Positions 18,065 to 31,200 of a stretch of 64,000 bases of DNA are shown here, piece by piece. The notes below the pieces were generated by a model. The model made no database searches. It worked only from the letters and a program-made list of their open reading frames with translations, and was not told the origin of the DNA. The stretch covers positions 682,001 to 746,000 of the forward strand of contig JAVLRN010000005.1 of NCBI GenBank assembly GCA_032821775.1. Direction: 5' to 3'. Position 1 is the first letter of the stretch; every line of letters begins with the position of its first letter. The position numbers and the translations under genes are program-made. Source of the DNA: Sanguinoderma infundibulare (lineage: Eukaryota; Basidiomycota; Agaricomycetes; Polyporales; Polyporaceae).

Positions 18065-21000
18065 TCATGCACCTACTTCGGCAGTGTGCTGACCATCGAG
18101 GGCGACGTCGAGCCCGAACTCGCCCCCCGGCTCCTGATTTTGCTGGTGCTGCGCGTTGCGGAGCGGGGAGCCCAGGGGAGACATCCACATCCGCGGCGTG
18201 ATGAACCCGCTGCCCCCTACCCCATACACGAAGCCGCCGCTCAGGCTCTCGACAGAGTTCGATGACCCTAAGACAGAGACAGAGACAGAGACACGCCGCT
18301 CGTCAATATCCCACCCAACAAAACACCGACACAAAGAAGCAACCCACCTGGCACGAGCACGCTCTCCCAAAAGTCCGAGCTGAGGATGCTTTCCATCGAA
18401 AGCATGCTCATGTCCACCCCGGCCGGGGTCGGCGCCATCGTCGGCGGGAACGTCGAGATGTCCGCCACGGGGCCCATCTCCCCGGAATACGCAAAGTTCT
18501 CCAGCGCATCTCCCGCGAGTGTGTTATTGTGCCCGTTCACATGGCCGTTGGCGTGTGCATACGTCTGGGCATGTGAGGAGCCCGACGCCACAAGAGCATC
18601 CGGCGATGCCGTCTCCCCCTCTGTCTGATGCCCGTCCTGGCTCACGTCCGTCCGCGAGTTGACGAGTGCGCGGAGGAAGCAGCTGTATAGTGCCGGGGTG
18701 TGCAAGGGTCCGACGGCAACGCTGTCGAAGGTGTTCGCGACGTCCGTGACGATGTTAATGGTCTTCTGCTCGTGATCCAGGAACGTTTGGAATTCGGGTC
18801 GGATAAGCTGCGAGAGAAAAGGTCAAATTAGCTCGATGGCCCACGCGATCATCGACCAAGATACAAACCTTGAGCAAGCTGAGCACGGCGTAGGAGCCCA
18901 TGACGAAGGTGGAGTCGGGAGCATACTTCAAATAGCCCATGGGACCCATCTCGTCGCGGAGAATGGTTGCGCAGCTCACAGCCGAGGAGTGGCAACGTGC
19001 GAAGAAGTGTCCAATGTCAACCGCGGAGCGCTCGAGGGCATTTTGGAGTCCGAAGGCGTTGATGGTGAGCATGGCGTAATGGAAGTAGAAGTTGGCGATC
19101 AACATCCGATATTTGACGGTGTACTCGCCCTCGCCTGTCCGCGCATTCAGCGAAGCCGCGAACCGCAACGCATGTTGAGCACGTTTCCAAACAGACACAG
19201 GCTAGAAAAAAAGATGCGCACACGCACCAGAAAGCTGCCGTACGTTCACCCACTCGTGATGCCACGCCAGAAGTTGGGTCTCCATTGTCTTGATGACGAG
19301 CAGGAAGTCGCAGTCGACTTGAAGGCCCGACGAGTTTGTTGTTCCCGAGTAAAGAAGGTCAAGGCTGCGGGTCAAGATGCGCTGTAGGTCCTGGAGAGCG
19401 CCAATGGGGGTGAGCGTCTACGTTTGTGGGTCCACGATAGACGAGGACTGACCGCGTAGCCAGCGAGGGCGCTATCGGCAGGGATCGCGCCGGGGGAACG
19501 AGCCCATTGGAGTGCGTTCCGAATCATGTAGCTGTCATCGCGATCATGCCACACAAGCAGCGACGTCGACGTGACCACGAATACCGTGGCGTGACCGGGA
19601 ACACCGATCAGCGAAGCAAGAAAATTGGCAGTCAGCACCCGGACGACAGCGTGTAACGGACCCAACGACGCACTCTTCTTTGATGGAATATGGCTTGCCC
19701 ATCTGCGCACTAAACGAGCGGTCGAGACAGAAACAAATGATCCACGTCCTTTCCCGATTTCGCACCTCGCGGTCGCGCGCACGTCCCTCTGGGGTGTCGG
19801 GACTGACAGCCGTCGAGCGGCGATGCAGATTCAAGTCGGTCGCCATCCTGCAAGATTAGAAGCACGGTGATGTCAGAGGCAGAATGTGGGGAAAACATAA
19901 CGAATCCGGTAAACGGCGCACGTCCTTCCCCGCATTTGGGGAAATAATGCGACAGGGAACAGACGCAGATCGTCGCTGACACCAATCTGGCTGCGACAGG
20001 AGCCACGACAACGTCCGACGTTCGAGTGCGAGGAGGACGTAGAAGGACCGTACCTTATAGCCATGCCGAGCAGCATCCATGTTTGGTCCTGCTCGTACCT
20101 TTGTACGGGACCACAGCCCCATAACACATTGATAAGATACGCCTGCACAATCTCGACAGACTTGTATCCGCGGGCTGGAACTTGGAAGGCGAGCTTCCTC
20201 GCAAGCTCAGAGAGCTTGGTGTGCAGGTCTGGTGGGCCTTCGTAGTATCGAGACGCAACCGCACAGACTGTTGTGAACGGATGAGTCAACATACTTTCCG
20301 AGCAGAATATAACTCACTGGAGGTCAGCAGGAAGGGCGAACGCGAACAGACCAATGACGGTGTGTGTAAGTCAGGGTCGAGGAAGGGGGCTTGTCCCTGT
20401 GTCCGTGAATGAGTCGAGGAGCTACTCGGGGTCAATGACTGAAGCTTACGTTCAGATGATCGAAGTAGCTATAATATCCGAATGTCAATTCAATTCACCG
20501 TATGCCAAAATTGCCCACGTTCGCCCGGCAGACATGCCGCACGAAACGGTACTCACATTTTAAACAATGCGACGACCTCTTCCGTGCTGACAAAGCTCAA
20601 CATCTCAGGCTGGACTTGCCGTTCGATATAAAGTCGCCGCAAGGGCAGAATCGTCATAGGTCCTGAGCACCCCGTGAGATCGGAACTCCACGACATATTT
20701 AGACTTAGGAACTGAGGGCTCACCAGGCTTGAAGTACACCTCGCTTGCGACACCAACTCTTTCATTCGATAGGTCACCTCCAGATGCAGCCTTGGAACCG
20801 GCATGTGCCCTTCGGTTGGCAAGACTTGCCTCGGCAAGCAAGCCGAGGGGATTTAGTGCATTGTCCGGCAGTGAATGCATTTTGGGCGACGTTGGGGGAG
20901 CATTGAAAGACGAAGAAGCATGGCGAATTCGGTGGTCGGGGGACGGAGGAGGGGAGGGTGAATTGATCAAAGCCTGAGTGTTCTGTGTCTGGAGGGAGGG

Positions 21001-21872
21001 CGAAGGAGAGCGGGATAGGATTCCAGCAGTGAGGCTGGGATTACCGAGAGAACGGAGGACAGTATCAAGGGTCCGTTCCATCTTGCGTAATGAGCGAGTA
21101 AGGATCTCGTGTTTCCTGGGGCTGCGGATGAGCGTTCGTAGATAGAAGGGCGTATGGTGCTGGACACTTACTTTGTAGAACGCTTGCCGCGATTTGACTC
21201 CTCGAAAATGCATTCATGTCCACCCGTTTGGCAACGCTTGCAAGGGGGACCGTTCTCGGCGCCGACGCACTTCATTTTGAGGCGGCGGCAGACAGTGCAA
21301 GCCCTAGAGTGGCATGAGGAAGAAAGAAGACGGGTTGAAAAGCAGACGTACCTCGAGCCACGCGTCGGTTTAGCCTTTGGTTCATCCCCCTTGTCGGCAC
21401 TCGGACTCTGTGCGTCACCATCATCATCCTGACGGGCCCTCTTGGTGCGGTTGTCGATGCTGGAGGAAGAGGCGGGCCGCTTGCCGTTGGCGTTGGCGGA
21501 GATGGAGATTGTGTCGTTGGGAGGGGAGCCGACGGTCTCGGAACCATGAGAGGACGGGGAGGAGAGGCTAGCGGGCAAGGGGAGGTGGGGAGGCGGCATG
21601 TGTGGCTGTGGCTGTTGGTAGCCGTAGTATTGGGGCGGGTAGAGGGCTAGAGTGGGATCTATTGGAATAGGCGGGGAAGGCGGCTGTTGCATCTGTCGCG
21701 CTAGTGGGTGTTCGTGTGGATGGTGGAGGGTGATGGACTGGGAGGAGTAGGCGGATTGGTGATGATGCTGGAATTGAGGGTGGGGATGCTGTGTCTGAGG
21801 AAAGAAGTCGGAGTAAGCGAGAGGAGGCATGAGGGGAAGCGAGGGCGGGAGAGCAAGTGCGGGAACTGACAT
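18065..21872 (-). CDS. fungal Zn2Cys6 transcription factor
   Basis: 952-aa sequence-specific regulator. Thirteen exons: 21872-21352, 21303-21172, 21115-20724, 20662-20557, 20468-20450, 20396-20318, 20267-20054, 19847-19674, 19531-19453, 19390-19244, 19201-18869, 18807-18348, 18267-18065. The Zn2Cys6 cluster (about residues 175-204) has spacing C-x2-C-x6-C-x8-C-x2-C-x6-C, split by intron 1 just before it, with a basic linker and a probable dimerisation helix (KKHEILTRSLRKMERTLDTV). The central fungal-specific TF domain (about 350-730) is assembled across exons: RRLYIERQVQPEMLSF, LWGCGPVQRYEQDQTWML, RMATDLNLHRRS, SIKEDYMIRNALQW. Exon 5 is only 19 nt and encodes IYFDHLN. The N terminus is rich in His/Pro/Gln and the C terminus has Gly/Ser stretches. 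The target pathway cannot be told from sequence. A very long gene-poor region lies upstream. Confidence 0.88.
18272..18295. repeat. short (AGACAG)n tract in the last TF intron
   Basis: About four units of AGACAG on the plus strand. On the coding strand it reads as TCTCTG repeats and forms the polypyrimidine tract just before the acceptor of intron 12. Length changes here could affect splicing, but that is inference. Confidence 0.7.
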
Positions 21873-22239
21873 TGGGCGGAGGAGGTCAAACGAGATGGCA
21901 GGCGAGCTTAAAGAACGATACTTGTTTCGTGCTCAGACCGACCAGAGAGTTCTTGCTCACGTGGAGGGTCGCCGGGCGATTGGCACGGAGGGCGATGGGA
22001 GCAAGAGGTGGGAAGCAGCCCAGGCGGACGCAGATGGGAGAGTTGTGAACGCAGAGGCCGATTCTGGCGAAAAGGCGAGATTTGGTTGAGGATCCGTCCA
22101 CGGTCAATCAGTCCGACTGCAATCGCCCACCGCCTGTCAGTGTTTGGGAATATCTCTCCGCCAGAATGGGAGTGAGAACGCACAGAGGGATGGATGCGTT
22201 AGGCAGGATGGGGCGTCGACTGAGGCCGCAGGGACTCGA

Positions 22240-23460
22240 GACTCGCTGGCTGAGCTTGGGCTCAGCTCAGACTCACCGTCCTCCCTCCACCCCGGACTCC
22301 CCCCACACACAGCCGCCCGGGCCTGACCGCCGATCTGCCCAATCACCGTCCGAGCTTTCCCCTCGCCCCGGCCCGTCTCCGCGCGCTCGCTCAGTGGGCA
22401 CTCCGTCGCCAGGCACTCCGCCGCGCATCCGTCGCTCTGATCTCCCAATTCGAGCCGTTCTCCGTTCTCTGCAGCCGCACTGGCATTGGCAAGCCGCCTG
22501 TGATCGCCACCGAGTGCATTTCAGACATTGGTTATGTTCTTTTGTCCTCCCGCCCAGTCTTTCGCCCTCCGCATCCGAGTATCCCGCGCGTCCTGGTCAC
22601 GCCCTCACCCGTCCACGGTCAGGAATTCAGACTCTCACTTCTCCCGCCTCGGTCCCGGTTTGGGATACTCCCTTCGAATGCCGCCGTGGGACTCGTGGCC
22701 GCATTCTGCTCAGAAACACCGTTCAGGAACGCAACTCCGACCAATTGCATCTGTCGCGCCACTGACTTCGTCCAGTGACCAGGCCATCGTCCTCCCACCG
22801 CTTTGCCAAAACACCGCTCCCAGTCCTTCCCACTCTCTAACCTTCAGCTTCTGATCCATGTCCAAATCGTGCCAAATCATCCTTCCCATCCTCATCGCGA
22901 TTTCATCTCTCGCTCTCCACTCACTCACGACAAGCACCACCCCGTTTTCACCCCTTCCGCCACACTTTAACATGTCCACATCCATTTCTCCCCCTTCTCG
23001 CTCCCATCCATATCTCCGGCCACTGTCAACCATCATTCGCTCTTCTTCGTGCTTGTTCTCACCGAGCTCACTTGGGCTGCCCATCCATGTCCCCATCGTT
23101 GCCGTTTCCACGTTCTTCAGCGCTTCTTCCAACCCTCCCAAACGTCTCTTCAAACCAATGTCCTCTCCCGCCTTCATTCCCATGTCTATCAGACGCGGCC
23201 ACGCTTATCGGATACAGAGAACGCTCTCTCTGCCTTCTCGTTTGCAGCTCCGCAACGGCGATTCCGTCATAACACCCGCCATGTCGTCCCCCCACCCGGT
23301 TTCCTCCTTCGATTACAATCGCTCTCTCCTATCTCGTATCTCCATGTCCAGACCCGACCGGCCTCTTGAACGATCAACGACTTGCTATGTCCGTCGACTT
23401 TATCTCCTCACTTCCGATCCAGGCCGGCTTTCTCTGGCTTGAACAGTTTTCCACCTACTT
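22240..23460 (+). other. pyrimidine-rich strand-asymmetric stretch
   Basis: Over roughly 1.2 kb the plus strand is dominated by C and T, most clearly at 22840-23170. Open frames translated from it are Ser/Pro/Leu-rich as a consequence. Long C/T tracts precede many fungal transcription starts on the coding strand, but no plus-strand gene starts nearby. Confidence 0.5.
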
Positions 23461-26400
23461 CTCACTTTGATCTTCTGGCGGCGACGCTCGGGCGACGATA
23501 TTTAATGCGCCCTTGCACCTTCCAACAGCTCTCGTTCAAGCCAGATGGTCTTGTGCACCATTTCCAACGTCCTCTACGACGTTCCCCGTGGCTCGTACTT
23601 TCTAAGCAAGTGTACTGCCACGCCTAAACTGGTGCCAGTCCCTAGAACCCCAACCCTAGCCACACCCACCTGGAACCGTACTTCTGCATGCATGAACAAC
23701 TCGCACGTTCCCCTCCGCTCGCAAACTGCCGCACTACTGCCCTGCCGGGGAACCCGGACCCAAAGTATGCCCATTGCAGGTTTCGTGGACGGTACCACTC
23801 GACCGTTTCTTCCTCTTCGCCCCGTACATCCCGTTCTCGACTCTCTCCGAGGCGGCCTCATCACAATACGGCACTTCCCCCACCAATTATGGACCCCATC
23901 GGCATGACATTTTTGTCCTCCCAGGCTCCCACTGACCGAGTGCTATTCCGCGCACCAGGTACCCAGCGGATCCGCACGACTCCCACTGTCTATGATAATC
24001 GTCCGCAGTCCTCCGCAGGCTTGGCGGCGTCAACGGGGCCTCCACTATTTTTTACACTCGCGCTCGCTCGACCTAGTTCGACCTCGCCTGTCTACGCCCT
24101 GTCTTGGACACCTTAGCCCCTCCCGCGAGGCTTCAAAATGCCGACGGCACCCTCAGGGCTTCTTCCAAGGTCCGCTGCGGTTCGCGCCTCTCTATGCCCG
24201 CGACGTTCATCGACGCGTCATCGAGCCTGCCTCGCAAGCTCTAGAAATACAAATTCACGGGCTCGCCCCTTCCCACGACATTCCAACGAACACGCCCTCC
24301 ACGAGGCAAGAACCGCGCTGGTAACTTGGGACGCTTGCGCCGAACAGCGGCGCGTCCCAAGTGTGCATGTGCGTTTTTCATTTTCGGACGCGAACGCACT
24401 TCATTTCCGGTCGCCACGACTGCGCCCTCGGTCCCGCGCAGGGAGCGCACGGTGAACTGGCAGCTGGCGTTGTGGAGCAACGGCGCAGGGAGCCCTCATT
24501 TTACTGTTTTGTTTTCTAGCCCCGTCCTGAGGGCATTACGTGATCCACACGCTGCACACGAGGCGGCAGGGGAGAGCGCAGTGGTTACACGATCGCAGAG
24601 GAGGGAGGCGTGGAATTCATATAGCTTAACTGCGCGGTCACACCCTGGACGTGCGCTTCAAAAAGGCAGCTGGTTTGCCGCTGCCGTCGTCGACGTTCTT
24701 CATCGGGCCCACGCTGTGCGGCGTTTTAGTCTCTCGGGGCCACACGGCCGCTGAGTTGGGTCAACGGTGGTGCTATTTTCGGCCCGCGCCCTTTCGCCGA
24801 GTTGTTTGACCACTCGTCCTATGTGATCGGCCTGCAAGGGGCGAGGGTGTCGTAATTCCAGGCCCAGGAGGTGAGCGTGTCTGCCGTATGTTTTTTCGAT
24901 CGACGTCATCTACTGACAATTGCGGGGACACATACGCGGATCCCCCTCAGATGCATGCCGGTCTCTTCGGGGCGCCAATGCGTTCGTGTAGAGACGGAAT
25001 GTACGCTCACGTACGGCCTGCGCAGCAAACGCCCTCCTGGTGTGATCGCCTCCCCTAGTTCGGAATTTGCTGCGACCCCGTCGTCGCCGATTCTGTCTGG
25101 CCCCGTCCATGCGCTGCCGTGTCCACCCGTGCGTCCCCAAAGGTGTCAAAGTTCGTCCAGAAACGACAGTGGCGAAGCTGGGTGCGGAGGGTCGCCGTTG
25201 AATATATGCACAGCTGACTCCTCCATACCTACCTGCAGAACCACCGAAGGTTCAAAGGGCGCTTGGGAAGACACACCTGAACGCTGGAAACGCGCGATGG
25301 TCGCGGGAGGTTGCGGGCGCCCGCCCTTGAACCACCTTGCACGGGCGCCGCTGCCCCTGCGCCCCGTTTTTGTATCTCGTCCATCGCAGGCGCCGCCGAT
25401 GGATGATGGCGCAGCAAGGAGGGCGTCAGTGGACAGGGACGGGTGGTTCTCCCCCGCCTTTCGCCCGCTAGTGATTCCACCTTGTGGGGGAGGCGATGCT
25501 GCGCTTGATCACGTCCCGACCAGCGCTTCGACTTCTTGTGCGCTCGAGAAGCGTGGAGGAGTCAGGACGTTGAGGTCTGGTGTGCCCAGTCTCAGTAACA
25601 GGCTCACTAATCCCTCGCACATGCACGTCAGCCGCCGCTCGGGCTGGGAACGCCCCCGAGGTGGTGAGTCTCGCCCGACGCATGCTATTGAGTTGCTTCA
25701 CGTCAGCTAGACTAGATGCCGATGGGTATGCACGGCTTGCCCTCGCTACTGTTTCGCAGCTTTAAACAGTGTCTAGAAAACGTCAGGGCGTCGCTACCCC
25801 TGACAGATAGCCATTTTCCAGCGCTCCGGATCGCGTGAGTGTGCGTGCTTCTCGCACATCTTGCAGTCCACGAGAAGAGGGTGCAGGTGCCCTGTGAGAT
25901 ACACGTAGCATGGCTCTCGACCGCCGACGAGGATGTGGTTCTTCGCCAGACGCGTCCGTAGAACGTGTGTACTGACCGATCCAATAGGAACCCTTCCGTT
26001 TTGCTACCGCTCGCCACCAGCGGAGGTAGGATCCGCTCAGTGTGCACTGCACCGCCACGGATGTTCTTGACGAGCATCTTGGGAGAGAGGCCTGCTCCGT
26101 AAACGTGTAGAGTGAGACAGGCCTCCGCGGGCGTCGGGGACACACCCGGATATTGTCAACTGTACGTAGTGTGCGCGATTCCCGTGCCTGACAATCATTC
26201 AATGATTTATACTACTAAATAGACACGCGACGGCGGCGATGCGCCTGCCAGCGTCAGAAGGCGGTTGAGGTTCGCGGTCGTCCTGGTCCTCGACAGGCGG
26301 AGGACAGACGGAGGGACGGAGGGAGGTCGCAATCACCCAGGTAGGTAACGGCGACCTTTATTGTCGTTCGAGACGTCGGGCTCGATTCTAGAAGAGCGCG

Positions 26401-28259
26401 GATAGCGTTTTCCTGGATTTGGAGCAAATCTCCGAATGTGGCGTTGAGTCCGGAGTCTCTTGCGATGGAAGAGTCGTCGCGATTTTTCTGACAGAAGGCG
26501 GGATAATCGCAATTACCACTCCGATTCAAACCTGCGAATGTATTGTGAACGAGTGCCTTTGGACTGTGCGCGAGGCACGCCGTACGGTCAGCTGGACGAG
26601 CAATACGTATGCGGGTGGTCATTGGGGAGGATGACGATGCTGTTAGCTGAGCTCGGACTTTTTCTGCCATCTTCTACCCACGGAGCCTGCAATGTCGGGA
26701 AGAACCGTGATCGTGCTGGTGACTACGGCATTTGAACTGCCACACAACCTCAAGGTGCGATCGCAAATGATCCCAGTGTCCTCGCTGCCCCGAGGGCTCT
26801 GGAGACCCCACACTGGTGTGGAGTGTCGAGCGCGAAACCGTTCGTTCTTGATGACCTTCCTAATCCGAGAGCTGATAGCCAGGGCGGCAGAGGCGGGCCG
26901 AGATCCGAGGAGTGCACAGCCGTTGCTGATTGGAGGTCCGTCTGATTTATCCCAGTCGCAAATCAAGCGCTCTCCCTCCCACTGTGTCTCCGTCGACGAG
27001 ACCCTTCTGCATGCGGCCCTGTCCATTCTCATGACAAAATGACCGTGAGTATCGTATCATCATCGCGCGCATGATTGTCGCGGTCCTCCCCACTGGGTTA
27101 GCGCATTGCTAGCAGATTAGCCGGCGGAATCGACACCCACGGGCGATGGGCCATGGCTACGAGGTCGAGATAGTGACAGGAACGGCAAACCATGAGGAGT
27201 ATTATTTTTTTGCCATGGCAGATGGGAGGCGCTCCGGTGATGAATCCGGCGGTGCGCGAGGCTCTATCTGGCCTCGCTCCTTAAATGACAGGATCTCTCC
27301 CGCGATCACATCCTTCCACGGCCCCGAACTCTACCAGGATCCTTCGGGGCTCGTTATTGGCTACTTGGGTCCCGCCATCAGAATGAACATTGTCGGCGGC
27401 GCATGCTTCCAGCCACTGCCATTGGCCGGCGGGTTCCTGGCCGGCCCTTCCGTGGCTATCTTGCCTCGCAAGGTCGCACCCATCTGTCGCTACGGTGCCC
27501 ACAGGCATGCGCTTTTCGCAACCTCTGAACTTACTTTCTAAAGCACATTACGTCGAGCTCTCTCCCTGTTTGTCGGGGTATGAGATAAGAGCCCAGTGAC
27601 TCTCTGAGCACCTGTACCACATGCTCGCCTGGTCTTCTTCGAAGACGTGGGTCCCCCCTTTCTCAGGATTGCCTTCGCCATGTGGTCTGTGCTGACGCTT
27701 GCATTGGATAGCACCTCCGCTGTATAGAGAATTTGTTCGGACGGGTTCTCACCGCTGCTTGTCAAGAAATGCAACGAACTGTCGACAGATGACGTCGTGA
27801 TCCCCCACTCCGCCTCCCGGCGCCGTTCACCAAACGTGATTGACAGATTTCTGCCTCCTCGTTGCATCGCTCTGTATAGCAGCGGGACGATCGACGTCTA
27901 CGTTCTGGATTATTAACGTCCGGGGTGCACGCTCTTGCGACGCTTCGCGGACTTGCGTGTCGACCCCTCGCATGCGCACGCCACCAAGCGGCAGAAGCTT
28001 TTCGCAAGGGCTGCAAACCTGCAGCGCAGATCACACGAAAACACGTATGTCCGTCCGACTTTCAGTTCATTATGACAGGCCCGCGGCGATCGTCTAGATA
28101 TTCATCGATCTCTCTTCGCTCAGGGACGGTATCAAAGATGTATCTGGCCTGAACTTCTTTCGCTATTGAGGCGCTCGATTCCTTTCCCAGTGCCGGTCAC
28201 CTCCAGCGACGGCCCATGGACAAGTTCGTGCCCGCGTATGTACTAGCGCGCCCTCGGTT

Positions 28260-28281
28260 GTCGTCGAACGACTTCGACGAC
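28260..28281. repeat. perfect 9-bp inverted repeat
   Basis: GTCGTCGAA and TTCGACGAC separated by 4 bp, inside the gene-poor interval. It could be a dimeric transcription-factor site or a small hairpin; chance is not excluded in a sequence rich in CG/GA words. Confidence 0.5.
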
Positions 28282-31200
28282 GTCCACGGAACGTGCTCGG
28301 ACCATGTCCACAGCTGGTGTCGTGCTGCTACATCGGACTTCGTCGATCGAGCTCGCCGGATGTCTTCCCTCCGGTGCAGATATGGGCATTGACATTGAAC
28401 TCAGCACATTCCTGTGAATCTCGTATCTCTTCCATGTGAATGTCGCTTAGGTGCTATACCATTCGTGGAGCCATATCGTAAACACCCCTGGCTTGTCGTG
28501 AATATTCCAAGCAACTGTCTGCCCGATAGGACCAATGGCTACACCGCATTGGAGGCGTGCTAGGTACGGCTTACTTATGTCGCTCTCTCTGGAGGGACGC
28601 TGATCTCATTTATTTTCTCTCGCCATTCCCGGGCGTGTTCGCTCCAAGGCGTGCCGTCGCCAGCGGGTTCCGTGGTGGCGACACCCTGCGGCATAACATT
28701 GCCATGTCACAATTTTGTGCCGAACCAACTCCACCGGATGCCGCTAATGCAACTCAGAAGTAAGCGTAATCCTTCCATCGCTCCATTCTTGCGCGGTCCC
28801 CCACCTTCGCCAATTTCTTTCTCCTTCGTTCTTCCCACCTTCTTCATTGGTCCTTCAATCTACCCGACAGCTAGGAGCGGAACAAGCCGACTGGGCTCCT
28901 CGGAACTCGGCAGCTGTTAGCAGAGCTAACGCACGACTCCGACTCCGACTTCGACTCCAACACGAACACGACAGGAGGGCGCGATACGGAACGAGCTCCC
29001 TCATGCGGTCTGCGAGATCCCACACATGTGTCGCGCCCGCATGGTGGTCCAAGCACCGTCCCGGTCTTCCCAACGACGTCGCACTGCCTTCCTGCGATAC
29101 CGCGATGGATGCGCTCTGCGTGCTTTCTTCGTCCCTTGTGTGACCGGCCCGCGGCGCTTTCAGGCGGCCCTCCGTGCTGGGGAATGTCGCTGGGACTCGC
29201 ACACGGCGTCGGCATTTCGCTTCTCACATGTCGCTCGATTGCAACAATTTCTATTCCGGATGTTGATCGTGGGTGCGGTCCCGATCGCTAGCGGGGAAAA
29301 CCGAGGTCGATCGGTCGGGCATGCCGCTGAGTAGATAGACTGATGATATATAATGGGAAATGAAACCATGTCGGCGTCAATGCGCGTACTGCACGTCATA
29401 TCAATACCGGGCTTCGCGGCTTGAATTCCGCGCATTGTACCTTTGAGAAACCGCCTTCGTGTCCGAGCAACTTTCCGTACGACTGGCGAAGGTGAGAGCC
29501 CTCTCATTCATCGTCCGTCTAATATTAACGCCAGCGGCGCAGTGTGGGGGCGACAACGGAGGCGACGGAGAGGCGACCGACGAGTTGAGCTGCTAGGTCA
29601 AAGTATCCGTTGGCCATGTACTACGATCCACTCGTACCTGTTGCGGATAGTACCTTGCCCTGGATGTTTTAGACACTGGCGCCTCCACGCTGGCTATTTG
29701 GGGAAATCTAAATATTGCGCAAGTCGGCCGTGTACGTGGTCCGCCAAGCCAACCATGCCGGCCCAAAAGGAGCACTCTCAGGAACAACCACCAGTACCCT
29801 GGTCTCGGATGCTAACACAGAAGAGAGCTGGAAGACATAACTTTGTGGTGGCACGGGTATGTTAACAATGTCTTCTCTGAGTAAGGTGCCCCAATTTACA
29901 TTGTATTGGGAGGAAGAGTTGATATCAATAGGAACATTGACAGACAACAGACAGCTGGACAGTGGATTGTGCGTGCACGGGGCCCGAAATTGGACTGACG
30001 AGAGCTGTATTACGTAGACGACCACATCGTGTATCGACATGTTCCTGTCCCAGCCGACGTAAGGGAGGGACAACGCCGATCTTTGTCACCCGCTATTCTC
30101 CAGGCCGAGGGTGGCACCCGGTGAGAGCAGTCGGAGCCGCAGACGGTAAAATAGACATTCGCATGGTTGTCAAAATGTACCTTCTATGACTCGACTGTGC
30201 CGCAGGGGCTTCCTCCCGAAATTGAGCCCTACACGGGTATCATTCAGTGTGATGGTCAGCATGAAGCATGAGGAGAACAGCATACCATACGTGATACAGA
30301 GGCCGCGATTGATAGTCATGCTCCGCACGCCACCGACCAAGGAGGCGGACAAAGGGCCTATAGGCTCTCAGGCCTTGGGGCCGACCAGGTACTGGTACTT
30401 CCCTCGACGGCGGCGTGGGGCGGGCCGTTATCAACGTTCGGCTGCCAATGGGACCCAACGACGTCGAGTGTAGCATCGGCAAGAGAGGAACACGGCACAA
30501 GGGCTGAATTGCGCGCATGGGAGAAGCGGGTAGGAGCTGGGTGAGTGGTGGCCAAACAAGGCAACGAATTCTGGACCGTACTCACGGCTGCCGTGCGCCC
30601 CGAGAGGAGAGCTTGTTCGAGCGTGGACCGACGTCGAGGAGGGGGCAACCGGGGTGAATCTGGCGAGTTTCGGCAGCCAGAAATATCGCCGATAGCGTTT
30701 GGATAGCGGGCAAGACCTAGATGCTGGCGAGAGTCGAGGGGTGAGCGCGGGGATGGCCGTGGGGTGCCCGCAGGGAATGCCGGCACGCGAGCTCAGGAAG
30801 CTGTGGGGCGCTAGAAGCTGGGGTAGGATATGCAGCGTAAAATCTGGAGCAAACGGTGGGAGCGACGAGGTCGAGGGGCGATGTGTGCATCCATTGAGGG
30901 AGGTTGATAGCGTGCAAGCCGTCACCCTGACAAAGCGAAGGACTGGAATGCACAAAATGTCAATGTTGAACTTCTTGGAGCGGAGCGCGACGGAGGGCCG
31001 TTATGTCTTGAGTAGTAGCCGCCAAGCTCGGATTGGTGATATACAAAGGGATAGTAAGTCCAGACTGTAGACCGGTGACAGAAGCAATGACCCTAAGAGC
31101 TTAAAGCATGTGAGCGATTAGCAATGAGGAGCAACGATGCTGAGTACTGAGACTCAGTTCCTGCAAGGGTTGCAGTCTCCAAAATGGTCAGCCCGCGCTG

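Noticed and set aside
18067..18080. earlier TAG stop for the Zn2Cys6 factor at 18073-18075
   Set aside because: It appeared in frame only when one G of a G6 run was miscounted. With the run read correctly, the frame ends at 18065.
22858..23442. 194-aa Ser/Pro-rich plus-strand frame starting with a hydrophobic stretch
   Set aside because: The hydrophobic start resembles a signal peptide, but the frame follows the C/T skew of the block and shows no cysteine pattern or introns.
24871..25710. 279-aa plus-strand open frame in the gene-poor interval
   Set aside because: Longest frame there, but no domain, signal or splice-consistent partner, and composition typical of random GC-rich sequence.
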